Part shown: positions 35,412 to 43,407 of the stretch, in pieces
Position numbering within the stretch: position 1 is the stretch's first letter
Layout of the letters: the number at the start of each line of letters is the position of its first letter
Source: an uncultured Chryseobacterium sp.
GTDB lineage: Bacteria > Bacteroidota > Bacteroidia > Flavobacteriales > Weeksellaceae
Assembly (NCBI GenBank): GCA_913778085.1
Contig: CAJYXJ010000014.1
Span: 202,917-266,916, forward strand
Length of the DNA: 64,000 nucleotides
Direction of reading: 5' to 3'
Made by a program: the position numbers and the translations under genes
Notes under the pieces: model-generated
What the model was told of the DNA's origin: nothing
Database searches by the model: none
Seen by the model: the letters and a program-made list of their open reading frames with translations, nothing else

Positions 35412-36119
35412 ATGAATCTGTACAACCTCATCATCCAGGACAAGGAAGAAGTAACGCTCGATGACGTGTTCCTGTCACCTCATAATAAACAGCAGTTTGT
35501 ACAGCTCATCAAAGAAAACACCTACGCCAAAGAGCTTCAGGAATACGGGCTACCGGTCAACAACAAAGTGCTTCTGGAAGGAAGTTCCGGTTGCGGAAAA
35601 ACCATGACTGCCAAAGCCGTCGCCAATGCCTTGGGCAAAAATATCATCATTCTTAATTTAAGCAACATTGTCTCTTCACGGATCGGCGAAACGTCCCAGA
35701 ACATCAAAATGATTTTCGACAAGGCCGCCCGGGAACGGTCCGTTCTTTTCCTGGATGAACTCGACCAGATCGGAAAAGCCCGGGGCAGTGACGATAAAGA
35801 CGTGGGCGAAATGAGAAGGCTGGTGAATACCTTGCTCCAGCTCATCGATTATTATCCGGAAAACGCCCTGCTGCTCTGCGCCACCAACCATCCGGAAATC
35901 ATCGACACGGCTTTGATCAGGCGTTTTCAACTGAAAGTTAAGTATAAAATGCCTTCAAAAGAATTTCTTGATACCTTCTACAACCGGATCCTGGCGGCAT
36001 TCCCGGAAGATCTCCAGAACATCGAACGGAAATATGGTATTTCCTTTGCCGAAGCAAAAGACCATGCTTTTACGGTGGTGAAGGGGAATTTGATTAAGAA
36101 GCTGGAGGGGAATGTTTAA
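35412..36119 (+). CDS. AAA+ ATPase, single-domain
   Basis: A 235-residue AAA+ protein. The start at 35412 (MNLYNLIIQDKEE) is preferred over an upstream GTG/TTG-like reading because the previous 14 codons overlap the terminator. Walker A is EGSSGCGKTM, Walker B is SVLFLDELDQ, sensor 1 is LLCATNHPE and the arginine finger region is LIRRFQ. A small C-terminal lid follows. There is no substrate domain, so it resembles the short ATPases of the FtsH/Vps4 clade of unknown client. It stands alone with its own promoter region between the terminator and the start. Role not predicted. Confidence 0.82.
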   Translation: MNLYNLIIQDKEEVTLDDVFLSPHNKQQFVQLIKENTYAKELQEYGLPVNNKVLLEGSSGCGKTMTAKAVANALGKNIIILNLSNIVSSRIGETSQNIKMIFDKAARERSVLFLDELDQIGKARGSDDKDVGEMRRLVNTLLQLIDYYPENALLLCATNHPEIIDTALIRRFQLKVKYKMPSKEFLDTFYNRILAAFPEDLQNIERKYGISFAEAKDHAFTVVKGNLIKKLEGNV

Positions 36120-36746
36120 TCATAAAAGATTGACAAAATATTATCACACTGTTTAGTCAAGTTAGATATGGTATTCTAAAGGAAGCGCACCAAAGTTTAT
36201 CCATCCTTTTGTCATTCCGGTACGGAATCCAAGCGCGAATCTTTCCATACCTTGCTCTAAGACTACATTTAGATTCCTTTCGGGATGACAAACGCAGTGC
36301 TTAGATCTCGGTTATTGGTTTTTATACTGAAAACGATTTAATCAATAGTCATCCCGGTGGCTGAGCGAAGCCCAAGCCACGCCTTTATCTGTGCAAATCT
36401 GTGGTTTTATATCTTGCTGTAAAAAATTTAACCACAAAAGGATCAAAAGATATGGACGCTGGATAATAAAGTTAAATGCCGGAGTCTGAATAAGCTCACA
36501 TAAGTTTTCAAAAATCTCAGATTTTTGGCTGTTGCTTAAATCAAAAGTCCCAGTGGCTGAGCGAAACCCAAGCCACGCCTTTATCTGTGCAAATCTGTGG
36601 GAGACTTTAATGTAACGGTGATATTGTACACTCCTGAACCATTATCACGAGAGGGATATTTTATTCCCAAAGAAATTTTCATCCTCATCCATATTTTTTT
36701 ATCTTTACTTTCAATTTTTCTTACACTAAAAACTTAAAAACGGCAA
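36120..36746. repeat. Intergenic mosaic of dispersed repeats
   Basis: This gap holds one copy of the GATTCC/GAATGAC module (36208-36292), also found five times in 43.6-44.7 kb, and two near-identical copies of GGTGGCTGAGCGAAGCCCAA followed by GCCACGCCTTTATCTGTGCA at 36355-36413 and 36549-36603. Their ends carry the dispersed CTGTGCAAATCTGTGG element. No ORF is evident. Confidence 0.75.
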
Positions 36747-37154
36747 ATGGAACAGAAAATACATCAGGGACGGAATGTGAAACGGTTCAGGGAAATGCTC
36801 GGCATCAAGCAGGAAGCCTTGGCTTTTGATCTCGGCGAAGACTGGAACCAGAAGAAAATTTCAATACTGGAACAGAAAAAAGTCGTAGAAGAAGCATTGT
36901 TGCAGAAAATATCCGAAGTCCTGAAAATCCCGGTAGAAGCCTTCCGGAATTTCGACGAGGAAGAGGCCGTAAATGTAATTGCCAATACCTTTGGCGATCA
37001 TGGTATCGGATATCAGAAAAATGACAATCCCATTTTTCATCCTATCGAACAGATCCTTAAGCTTCACGAAGAAAAAATTGCGCTTTACGAAAGAATGCTG
37101 AAGGAAAAGGATGACATGATGACGAGACTGGAGACCCTGATCAGGTCTAAATAA
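36747..37154 (+). CDS. XRE-family HTH protein with coiled-coil tail
   Basis: A 135-residue protein with a Cro/C1-type helix-turn-helix in the first 75 residues (GRNVKRFREMLGIKQEALAFDLG) and a C-terminal amphipathic helix (ILKLHEEKIALYERMLKEKDDMM), likely for dimerisation. This architecture is common in Chryseobacterium. It precedes the tape-measure-like ORF by about 130 bases on the same strand. A regulatory role for that gene is possible but not shown. Confidence 0.82.
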   Translation: MEQKIHQGRNVKRFREMLGIKQEALAFDLGEDWNQKKISILEQKKVVEEALLQKISEVLKIPVEAFRNFDEEEAVNVIANTFGDHGIGYQKNDNPIFHPIEQILKLHEEKIALYERMLKEKDDMMTRLETLIRSK

Positions 37155-37280
37155 AAGCTCAGATAAAACTTTTATTAAATTCAGGGTATTTCTACTCTGG
37201 TGAGCGACGAGCGTGACACTCGCGGCAGCGCTGAGAGGAATACGATAACCAAAAATAAAATAAAAACTAATACCATAAAA

Positions 37281-37796
37281 ATGACAGACCAACAAAATAT
37301 CCCCGTCCGGAATGCCGGAATAGTCCTGTTAAGCCCATTTATTCCGCGACTGCTTGAACGCCTGAATTTCACCGCTGACGATCACTTTACCAGTCAGCAA
37401 AACAGGGAAAAGGCAGCCCTGTTTCTGCAATTTGTAGTAACCGGAAAGCAAGACACACCAAATACGGATTTAGCGTTAAACAAGATCATTTGTGGTCTTT
37501 CTCACGAAGCTGTTTTATCTGAAAATATTGAAATTACCACTGAAGAGGCAGTTTTCAGCGATCAGGTATTGAATGCCTTAATTTCTAATTGGCCTGCGCT
37601 CGGCAGCATTTCCATACCAGCACTCCGGGAAACTTTCCTGATGAGAGATGGCCTTCTTTCTGAATCTCAGGAGCAGTGGAAACTTACTGTAGAACGAAAA
37701 TCTTTTGATGTTCTGCTTAACCAATGTCCGTTTTCTTTTTCTGTTATCAAATATCCGTGGATGGAGAAACCACTTGTGGTGAAGTGGAGTTCTTAA
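37281..37796 (+). CDS. Orphan C-terminal module of a contractile injection system tape-measure protein
   Basis: A 171-residue protein from the ATG at 37281 (MTDQQNIPVRNAG), chosen because the 27 codons before it are low-complexity leader. Its body matches the conserved end of contractile injection system tape-measure proteins: NAGIVLLSPFIPRLLERL, FLQFVVTGK, LNKIICGL, then WPALGSISIPALRETFLMRDGLL, LTVERKSFDVLL and IKYPWMEKPLVVKW. Full-length members are several hundred residues and sit next to sheath, baseplate and VgrG-like genes. None of those are here, so this is a stand-alone module or a remnant, though the frame is intact. A possible alternative is a dedicated small family using the same fold. 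Confidence 0.7.
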   Translation: MTDQQNIPVRNAGIVLLSPFIPRLLERLNFTADDHFTSQQNREKAALFLQFVVTGKQDTPNTDLALNKIICGLSHEAVLSENIEITTEEAVFSDQVLNALISNWPALGSISIPALRETFLMRDGLLSESQEQWKLTVERKSFDVLLNQCPFSFSVIKYPWMEKPLVVKWSS

Positions 37797-37914
37797 AGAT
37801 TTAAATAATTAACGCTAATCCTTATTTCCGTTTAATATAAATATAATTTAAAATCATTATGGGATCCCATAATGATTTTTGTTATGTTACTTTTTACTTT
37901 GCCAAAAAATTTAT

Positions 37915-38739
37915 ATGGCCGTAATTTTATCCCATATTTCATTTGGGGTTGGTGAATTCTTTTCTACAACATTCTTAATATTACTTATTTTATCGTTTTG
38001 TCTGTCCCTCTATATGACTTCAAAAAATGAGCGCTATAAAAAATCTAAATATGCAATAGTTTCACTCTCAATCATCTTAGTTTTACATTTAGTTGTATTT
38101 CCTTTTGCATATACTTTAATGCTTAAAAATAATCCCGCATGTTTCGAATTTAAAACTTCCATTCATTCAAACCGGAAACAAATTGTACTTAATGAGTGGA
38201 TTGATGATTCCCGATCGATTCCTCATAAAATTAAAGAGCTTGAGAATATAAAGGAATCAAGCAAATTAATATTAAATAAAAACCTCAAAGAATTAAAGCG
38301 ATTAACTTTTACAAAAGATTACATAGTACATACAATTATAAAACTAGAAATTCCTGGTAGAAATTTTATTGCAACAGTATATATATTTGGTAAAGATGGT
38401 TTTTTGAAAAACAGTTTATCTAAAAGTGGTAGCCAAGGTGAATTGGATTCTACAAAACTTGGAAGTGTATTAACATCTGATATTAATTATCTTAAAAATC
38501 AACTTGAGCATTATAGAATTAAAAAAGCTGAATTAGATAGAAATAATGTCTGGACTTTTGCAACGTTACTTCCTTTTAGTATATCTTCCCTATTTACTGG
38601 AAACATTTTTCCGATAACTCCTATAGCCAATATATTTTATACCATACATTATTTTTTCATCTATTCTATCGGGATTGGTATTTTTTTACACTTTCTAATT
38701 ATAAATATAAATTCATTAATCAAAAACTCAAAATTATAA
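37915..38739 (+). CDS. Unrecognised membrane protein
   Basis: A 274-residue protein from the ATG at 37915; an upstream TTG at 37879 would add 12 codons. Four hydrophobic segments are visible: two at the start (FFSTTFLILLILSFCLSLYM and YAIVSLSIILVLHLVVFPF), and two at the end (WTFATLLPFSISSLF and IFYTIHYFFIYSIGIGIF). Between them lies a 110-residue charged domain. It is richer in AT than the flanking genes, which suggests recent transfer. The next gene follows 24 bases later. Function unknown. Confidence 0.6.
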   Translation: MAVILSHISFGVGEFFSTTFLILLILSFCLSLYMTSKNERYKKSKYAIVSLSIILVLHLVVFPFAYTLMLKNNPACFEFKTSIHSNRKQIVLNEWIDDSRSIPHKIKELENIKESSKLILNKNLKELKRLTFTKDYIVHTIIKLEIPGRNFIATVYIFGKDGFLKNSLSKSGSQGELDSTKLGSVLTSDINYLKNQLEHYRIKKAELDRNNVWTFATLLPFSISSLFTGNIFPITPIANIFYTIHYFFIYSIGIGIFLHFLIININSLIKNSKL

Positions 38740-38763
38740 ATCAATCATTGTAAAATTTTAAAT

Positions 38764-39102
38764 ATGAAAAAGAAATTCATTAACTGGCTATTTGCTAACC
38801 TGTTATTACCACTTATTCAAGATTTTGCTACTTACATAATTAAATTCTTCTCAAAATACTTCTTGGATTTATTAAAGAAAAAAATGGAAAGTTGGAAAGA
38901 AACTGACGAAAACAATACAAAAACAGAAGAAGAGAAGGTTGTTATTAGAAAAAAATGGAAAGAAAGAATGGACGATATTGAAGATATAAAAACAGCTATG
39001 GATCAAAGTACTGATAAAATTATTAAAAATGCATTACAAAACTCAGAAGAAAAATTCAAAAAGCAAATCCTGATTGAAAATAATGATCAGAAGTTAATAT
39101 AG
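38764..39102 (+). CDS. Unrecognised small protein with membrane-like start and charged helix
   Basis: A 112-residue protein. Residues 1-38 are hydrophobic and aromatic (INWLFANLLLPLIQDFATYI), the remainder is a highly charged helix that could form a coiled coil (KWKERMDDIEDIKTAMDQ). It is AT-rich like the preceding membrane protein gene and probably forms an operon with it. I do not recognise it. The gene ends before the gcvP terminator. Confidence 0.6.
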   Translation: MKKKFINWLFANLLLPLIQDFATYIIKFFSKYFLDLLKKKMESWKETDENNTKTEEEKVVIRKKWKERMDDIEDIKTAMDQSTDKIIKNALQNSEEKFKKQILIENNDQKLI

Positions 39103-39139
39103 TGGTTCTTTAAATATTTTTGATTACGTTTAAATTCAC

Positions 39140-39169
39140 AAAAAATCCCTCTCAGTCACGAGAGGGATT
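39140..39169 (-). terminator. Terminator of gcvP
   Basis: AATCCCTCTC (39144-39153) pairs with GAGAGGGATT (39160-39169) around a 6-base loop; on the minus strand it is followed by a T run (39140-39145). It lies about 20 bases after the gcvP stop. Confidence 0.85.
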
Positions 39170-39190
39170 CATATTATAGATCAGATTGAA

Positions 39191-42049
39191 TTACATATAG
39201 GCTTCAATCGGCTCGCAGGTACAAACCAGGTTTCTGTCTCCGTAAGCTTCATCTACTCTGGAAACGGTAGCGAAGAACTTGTGGTCTCTTACCCACTCTA
39301 ACGGATAAGCGGCTTTTTCTCTGCTGTACGGTTTATCCCATGAATCGGAGATGACGATCTGCTCGGTGTGCGGCGCATTTTTCAATACGTTGTTGGCGGC
39401 ATCAGCTTCACCGTTGGCGATTTCATCGATCTCGTGTTTGATGGCGATTAAGGCTTCTGCGAAACGGTCGATTTCTGCTTTGCTTTCCGATTCGGTCGGC
39501 TCGATCATTAGCGTTCCGGCTACCGGGAAAGAAACGGTTGGAGCGTGGAATCCATAGTCCATCAATCTTTTCGCAACATCAGCTACCTCAATTCCTAAAG
39601 ATTTGAACTGTCTGAAGTCGACAATACATTCGTGGGCTACTTTCCCATTTTCGTTGGAATATAAAATCGGGAAATGTTCTGCTAAGATTTCCTTTAAATA
39701 GTTCGCGTTTAAGATCGCATGTTCGGTTGCTTTTTTCAATCCTGAAGTTCCCAGCATTTTGATGTAAGCGTAAGAAATGTTTAGGATCAGTCCGGAACCG
39801 TAAGGTGCTGCTGAAATCCCGTCGATGGATTCATTCCCTCCTACTTTAATGTTCGCGTTGGAAGGTAAGAAAGGAACCAGGTGTTTCGCCACACAGATCG
39901 GACCTACCCCAGGACCTCCTCCACCGTGAGGAATCGCGAAAGTCTTGTGAAGGTTCAGGTGACAAACGTCTGCTCCGATGTTTCCAGGACTTGTGTAACC
40001 TACCTGAGCATTCATGTTCGCGCCGTCCATATACACCTGACCACCATGTTCGTGAATTAAAGAAGTAATTTCTTTAATGTTCGCATCGAAGAATCCGTAA
40101 GTAGACGGATAAGTGATCATTACACATGAAAGGTTTTCAGAATGCTGTTCTGCTTTGGCTTTCAGGTCTTCGAAATCAATTTCTCCGTTCTCCAGGTTCT
40201 TCACAACTACGATCTTCATTCCCGCCATCGCTGCAGAAGCCGGGTTGGTTCCGTGTGCCGACTGTGGAATCAATACGACATTTCTGTGACCTTCGCCTCT
40301 TGCGATGTGGTATTGTCTGATCACCATTAATCCTGCATATTCTCCCTGAGCCCCTGAATTCGGCTGAAGGGAAGTTCCTGCAAAACCTGTAATTTCCGCT
40401 AAATCTTTTTCCAGCTCGCGGATCATTTCCTGGTATCCGCCAGCCTGGTCTACCGGTACAAAAGGGTGAATGGCTCCCCAGTTGTCCCATGAAAGCGGAA
40501 GCATCTGGGTAGCTGCATTCAGCTTCATCGTACATGATCCTAAAGAAATCATCGAATGCGTCAATGATAAATCTTTTCTTTCCAGACGCTTGATGTAACG
40601 CATCAGTTCCGTCTCCGTATGGTATTTGTTGAATACTTCTTCGGTAAGGATTTCGTCTTTTCTTAAATTCTCTTCCGGAATGCTGTATCCTTCTTTTATT
40701 TCTAATTTGAAAGTCTGCTTGTCTTTGAACTGGGCGAAAGAAGCCATCAGGACATTCAGTTTATCCAAAGTCGTACTCTCGTTGATCGCGATACTTACCA
40801 CCCCTTCCGTGAAATAGTTCAGGTTCAGCTTGTGGTCAAGCATCATTCTCATCAGCCTTTTCTTATCTTCTTCACTGATCGTTATTTTTACCGTATCAAA
40901 GATCGGTTCTTCCACGATGTCGTATCCTAGTGCTTTCAGTCCGCCTTTTAAAGCGTTTGCTTTGAAGTGGATCTGATCAGCGATATAATTTAAGCCTTTC
41001 GGACCATGGTAAACGGCATACATTCCGGCCATTACTGCCAGAAGAACCTGTGCCGTACAGATGTTGGACGTTGCTCTTTCTCTTTTGATGTGCTGCTCTC
41101 TGGTCTGCAACGCCATTCTTAAAGCACGTTTTCCGTAAGCATCCTGAGAAACTCCGATGATCCTTCCCGGAATATCTCTTTTGTAATCTTCCTTACAAGA
41201 GAAGAAGGCCGCGTGAGGACCACCATAACCCAAAGGAATACCGAATCTCTGTGTTGTACCTACGGCACAGTCGGCGCCCATCGATGCCGGGGACTTCAGC
41301 TTAACCAAAGCCATCGGATCACAGGCAACTACTACCTGAAGGTCTGATTTTTTATATTCTGCAATATCTTCCGTATAATCCAGAACAATTCCGTTTTTCC
41401 CCGGATACTGTAGCAATACCCCGAAGTAAGAACCGTCAAGCTCATGCGTTTTGTGATCGCCTTCCACAATCTCGATCTCAAGGCCTTCCGCCTTTGTTTT
41501 CAATACAGAAACCGTCTGAGGCAATACCAGGTCGGAAACGAAGAACTTGTTAGCTCCGCCTTTTTTCTGGTCCTTTGTCCTGTTGTTGAAGAACATGTGC
41601 ATCGCTTCCGCAGCCGCCGTAGATTCATCAAGCAATGAAGCGTTGGCTAAGGCAAAACCGGTAAGGTCGCACACCACAGTCTGGAAATTAAGAAGCGCCT
41701 CCAGTCTTCCCTGGGCAATTTCTGCCTGATAAGGCGTATAAGCCGTGTACCAGCTCGGGTTTTCGAAAATGTTTCTCTGAATAGCCGACGGCAACAGGGT
41801 ATTGTGGTATCCGAAACCGATGTAGCTGGTGTAATCCGTATTTTTAGAAGCCAATTCCTTGGAGTGATTCATCATCTCATACTCGGAAAGCGGGGCTGAG
41901 ATCTTGAGATCCTGTTCTAAACGGATAGAGGAAGGGATGGTTTGAGAGATAAGCTCTTCGACACTTGAAACGCCAATTTTTTCCAGCATCGCCTGTTTAT
42001 CGGCTTCATTCATGGAAATGTGACGGCTCACAAACTGTTCTGTATTCAT
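39191..42049 (-). CDS. gcvP: Glycine dehydrogenase (decarboxylating), P protein
   Basis: A 952-residue P protein of the glycine cleavage system. It decarboxylates glycine with pyridoxal phosphate and passes the aminomethyl group to the H protein. Both halves of the fused form are present, the size fits (950-960), and the cofactor lysine lies in LHKTFAIPHGGGGPG near residue 702. The N-terminal half carries DESTAAAEAM and GFGYHNTLLP, typical of the family. No other gcv gene is next to it, as usual in this group. A promoter with TAATTTTA lies about 40 bases upstream. Confidence 0.97.
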   Translation of the reverse strand: MNTEQFVSRHISMNEADKQAMLEKIGVSSVEELISQTIPSSIRLEQDLKISAPLSEYEMMNHSKELASKNTDYTSYIGFGYHNTLLPSAIQRNIFENPSWYTAYTPYQAEIAQGRLEALLNFQTVVCDLTGFALANASLLDESTAAAEAMHMFFNNRTKDQKKGGANKFFVSDLVLPQTVSVLKTKAEGLEIEIVEGDHKTHELDGSYFGVLLQYPGKNGIVLDYTEDIAEYKKSDLQVVVACDPMALVKLKSPASMGADCAVGTTQRFGIPLGYGGPHAAFFSCKEDYKRDIPGRIIGVSQDAYGKRALRMALQTREQHIKRERATSNICTAQVLLAVMAGMYAVYHGPKGLNYIADQIHFKANALKGGLKALGYDIVEEPIFDTVKITISEEDKKRLMRMMLDHKLNLNYFTEGVVSIAINESTTLDKLNVLMASFAQFKDKQTFKLEIKEGYSIPEENLRKDEILTEEVFNKYHTETELMRYIKRLERKDLSLTHSMISLGSCTMKLNAATQMLPLSWDNWGAIHPFVPVDQAGGYQEMIRELEKDLAEITGFAGTSLQPNSGAQGEYAGLMVIRQYHIARGEGHRNVVLIPQSAHGTNPASAAMAGMKIVVVKNLENGEIDFEDLKAKAEQHSENLSCVMITYPSTYGFFDANIKEITSLIHEHGGQVYMDGANMNAQVGYTSPGNIGADVCHLNLHKTFAIPHGGGGPGVGPICVAKHLVPFLPSNANIKVGGNESIDGISAAPYGSGLILNISYAYIKMLGTSGLKKATEHAILNANYLKEILAEHFPILYSNENGKVAHECIVDFRQFKSLGIEVADVAKRLMDYGFHAPTVSFPVAGTLMIEPTESESKAEIDRFAEALIAIKHEIDEIANGEADAANNVLKNAPHTEQIVISDSWDKPYSREKAAYPLEWVRDHKFFATVSRVDEAYGDRNLVCTCEPIEAYM

Positions 42050-42086
42050 TTTTATTTATTAGATTTTGTTTGTAAAAAAAGATGGG

Positions 42087-42117
42087 TAAAATTACGATTT
42101 TTTGGAAAATTGTACAA
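42087..42117 (-). promoter_or_regulatory. Promoter of gcvP
   Basis: On the minus strand TTG (42115-42117) and TAATTTTA (42087-42094) are 20 bases apart, near the Bacteroidota consensus. Transcription would begin near 42081, with a 30-base leader. No glycine riboswitch fold is apparent in so short a leader. Confidence 0.5.
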
Positions 42118-42419
42118 CTAAATCGGAATCATAAATAAATAACGCAAAGTATTCTATCTTATTCAAAATTAAGCCGTTTTTATTGCTATTTTAAATATAT
42201 TTTAAGCTAAAACCTATTTTATCATCAAAAATAATTCACGATCTGCATTTGAAAAATTCACAAAATCAGCCATTCATTTTTTCTATCTGTGAGAATATTA
42301 AAAGAGGTTAATCTTTTTACAACGGTTCTTAAAAAGACGGAAAAAGGCTACTGTAAATAATTAAGTGTTAAAAGAATAAATATTCTTAGATTTTATTATC
42401 TGTATTTATTCTAAATTAA
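42118..42419. other. Intergenic region, no gene seen
   Basis: About 300 AT-rich bases between gcvP and the small Cys-rich ORF. I see no repeat family or hairpin here. Confidence 0.4.
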
Positions 42420-42427
42420 TATATTTG
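42420..42427 (+). promoter_or_regulatory. -7 element directly before the small Cys-rich ORF
   Basis: TATATTTG matches TAnnTTTG exactly and ends four bases before the ATG at 42432, so transcription would start at or very near the start codon. The -33 box is weak. Confidence 0.45.
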
Positions 42428-42431
42428 CATC

Positions 42432-42587
42432 ATGAATATGATCGTTCCTTTCAAAGTACCGCCGTTGGCCCTTGCTTTTTCAATGAATACCGAAGAGATT
42501 TATTGTGGCGAAAAGAAATCCTGCTGCAAGAAATTCAAAAAAGGGAAAAGATGCAAGAAGTGTCCCGGAAATAAGAAGATGGCTTAA
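42432..42587 (+). CDS. 51-residue cysteine-rich basic protein, possibly leaderless
   Basis: A small ORF below usual length limits. The product has a hydrophobic, Pro-containing start (MIVPFKVPPLALAFSM) and a very basic C-terminal half with five cysteines (one in EEIYCG, CC, then CKKC in GKRCKKCPGN). The cysteines and lysines suggest metal or nucleic acid binding. Short proteins with this tail occur in Chryseobacterium as far as I recall. A perfect -7 element sits four bases before the ATG, so the mRNA may have no leader. Confidence 0.6.
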   Translation: MNMIVPFKVPPLALAFSMNTEEIYCGEKKSCCKKFKKGKRCKKCPGNKKMA

Positions 42588-42756
42588 TATTGGCTGGAAG
42601 AGGGAAGCTGGAGGCTGGAAGTTTTTCAGTCGAATTAATTCCCGGCGGCTCTGCGTATAGAATTGTACTTAGCAGAAGGAAATTTTTTTTAAATAGAGAT
42701 TCTTCTATCTGTTTGCTACGATATTAACTTATTGAAGATAAAAATTCAAGTTAATA

Positions 42757-43407
42757 TTAATGTCCAAAACTCTTAATTAAAAAATAAACGGCCACGATAA
42801 GCATTACAACCCCAACGATAAGTCTTGCTATCTTGGGCTGCCCGGTCGGATTGGCTGCCGTCCGCGGCTGGGATTTGAATAATTCTTCCGCTTTATCTTT
42901 AAATTTTTCCGTATTGGTTTCGAAAACCTCGGTGATGGTAATGCCCTGCACTGCCGTTTTATGCAGCAGCGAATTGGTTGCGTGCAAAAGAATCTGAAAC
43001 TTCCCGTCTTTGAATTCCGTTATTTTAAAAGCCCTTTCCCCGTAAGCTTTTTCCAGTCCGAAAGGCAGCACCTTGACCACATCCGCATTTTGGGTCTGCC
43101 AGGTGACAATGATCTCCTCCCCTTTCTTTGCATGAATTTTATTGGCTGAAAAGGTCTTGATAGAAGGTGGAACCGTATACCGGAAACTTTTCTGATGACT
43201 CTCTAAATTCTGGTCGTACGTATATCGGCTGCTTTTATCACTCAACGTCTCGTAGGCTTCCTGTATTTCCCTGAACCGGTCGGCAAAGAACGCATCGTTT
43301 TCATTTTTGTCCGGATGGTATTTTAAAGACAGTTTCCGATACGCCTTTTTGATGTCTTCTTCCGAAGCATCGTTTGAAATCCCGAGAAAATAGTAGTAAT
43401 CTTTCAT
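42757..43407 (-). CDS. J-domain (DnaJ-like) membrane-anchored co-chaperone
   Basis: A 216-residue protein with a J domain in residues 1-65, including the essential HPDKNEND after the second helix and the [13 protein letters not shown] stretch. It lacks the G/F and zinc-finger parts of DnaJ. The centre (about 70-180) is an unassigned beta-rich domain, and the end has one membrane helix ([18 protein letters not shown]), so it is tail-anchored and recruits Hsp70 to the membrane. The last 15 bases before the start overlap no other gene. Partner unknown. Confidence 0.88.
   Translation of the reverse strand: MKDYYYFLGISNDASEEDIKKAYRKLSLKYHPDKNENDAFFADRFREIQEAYETLSDKSSRYTYDQNLESHQKSFRYTVPPSIKTFSANKIHAKKGEEIIVTWQTQNADVVKVLPFGLEKAYGERAFKITEFKDGKFQILLHATNSLLHKTAVQGITITEVFETNTEKFKDKAEELFKSQPRTAANPTGQPKIARLIVGVVMLIVAVYFLIKSFGH

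Noticed and set aside
42050-42117. Glycine riboswitch upstream of gcvP
   Set aside because: The predicted leader is about 30 bases and shows no tandem aptamer.
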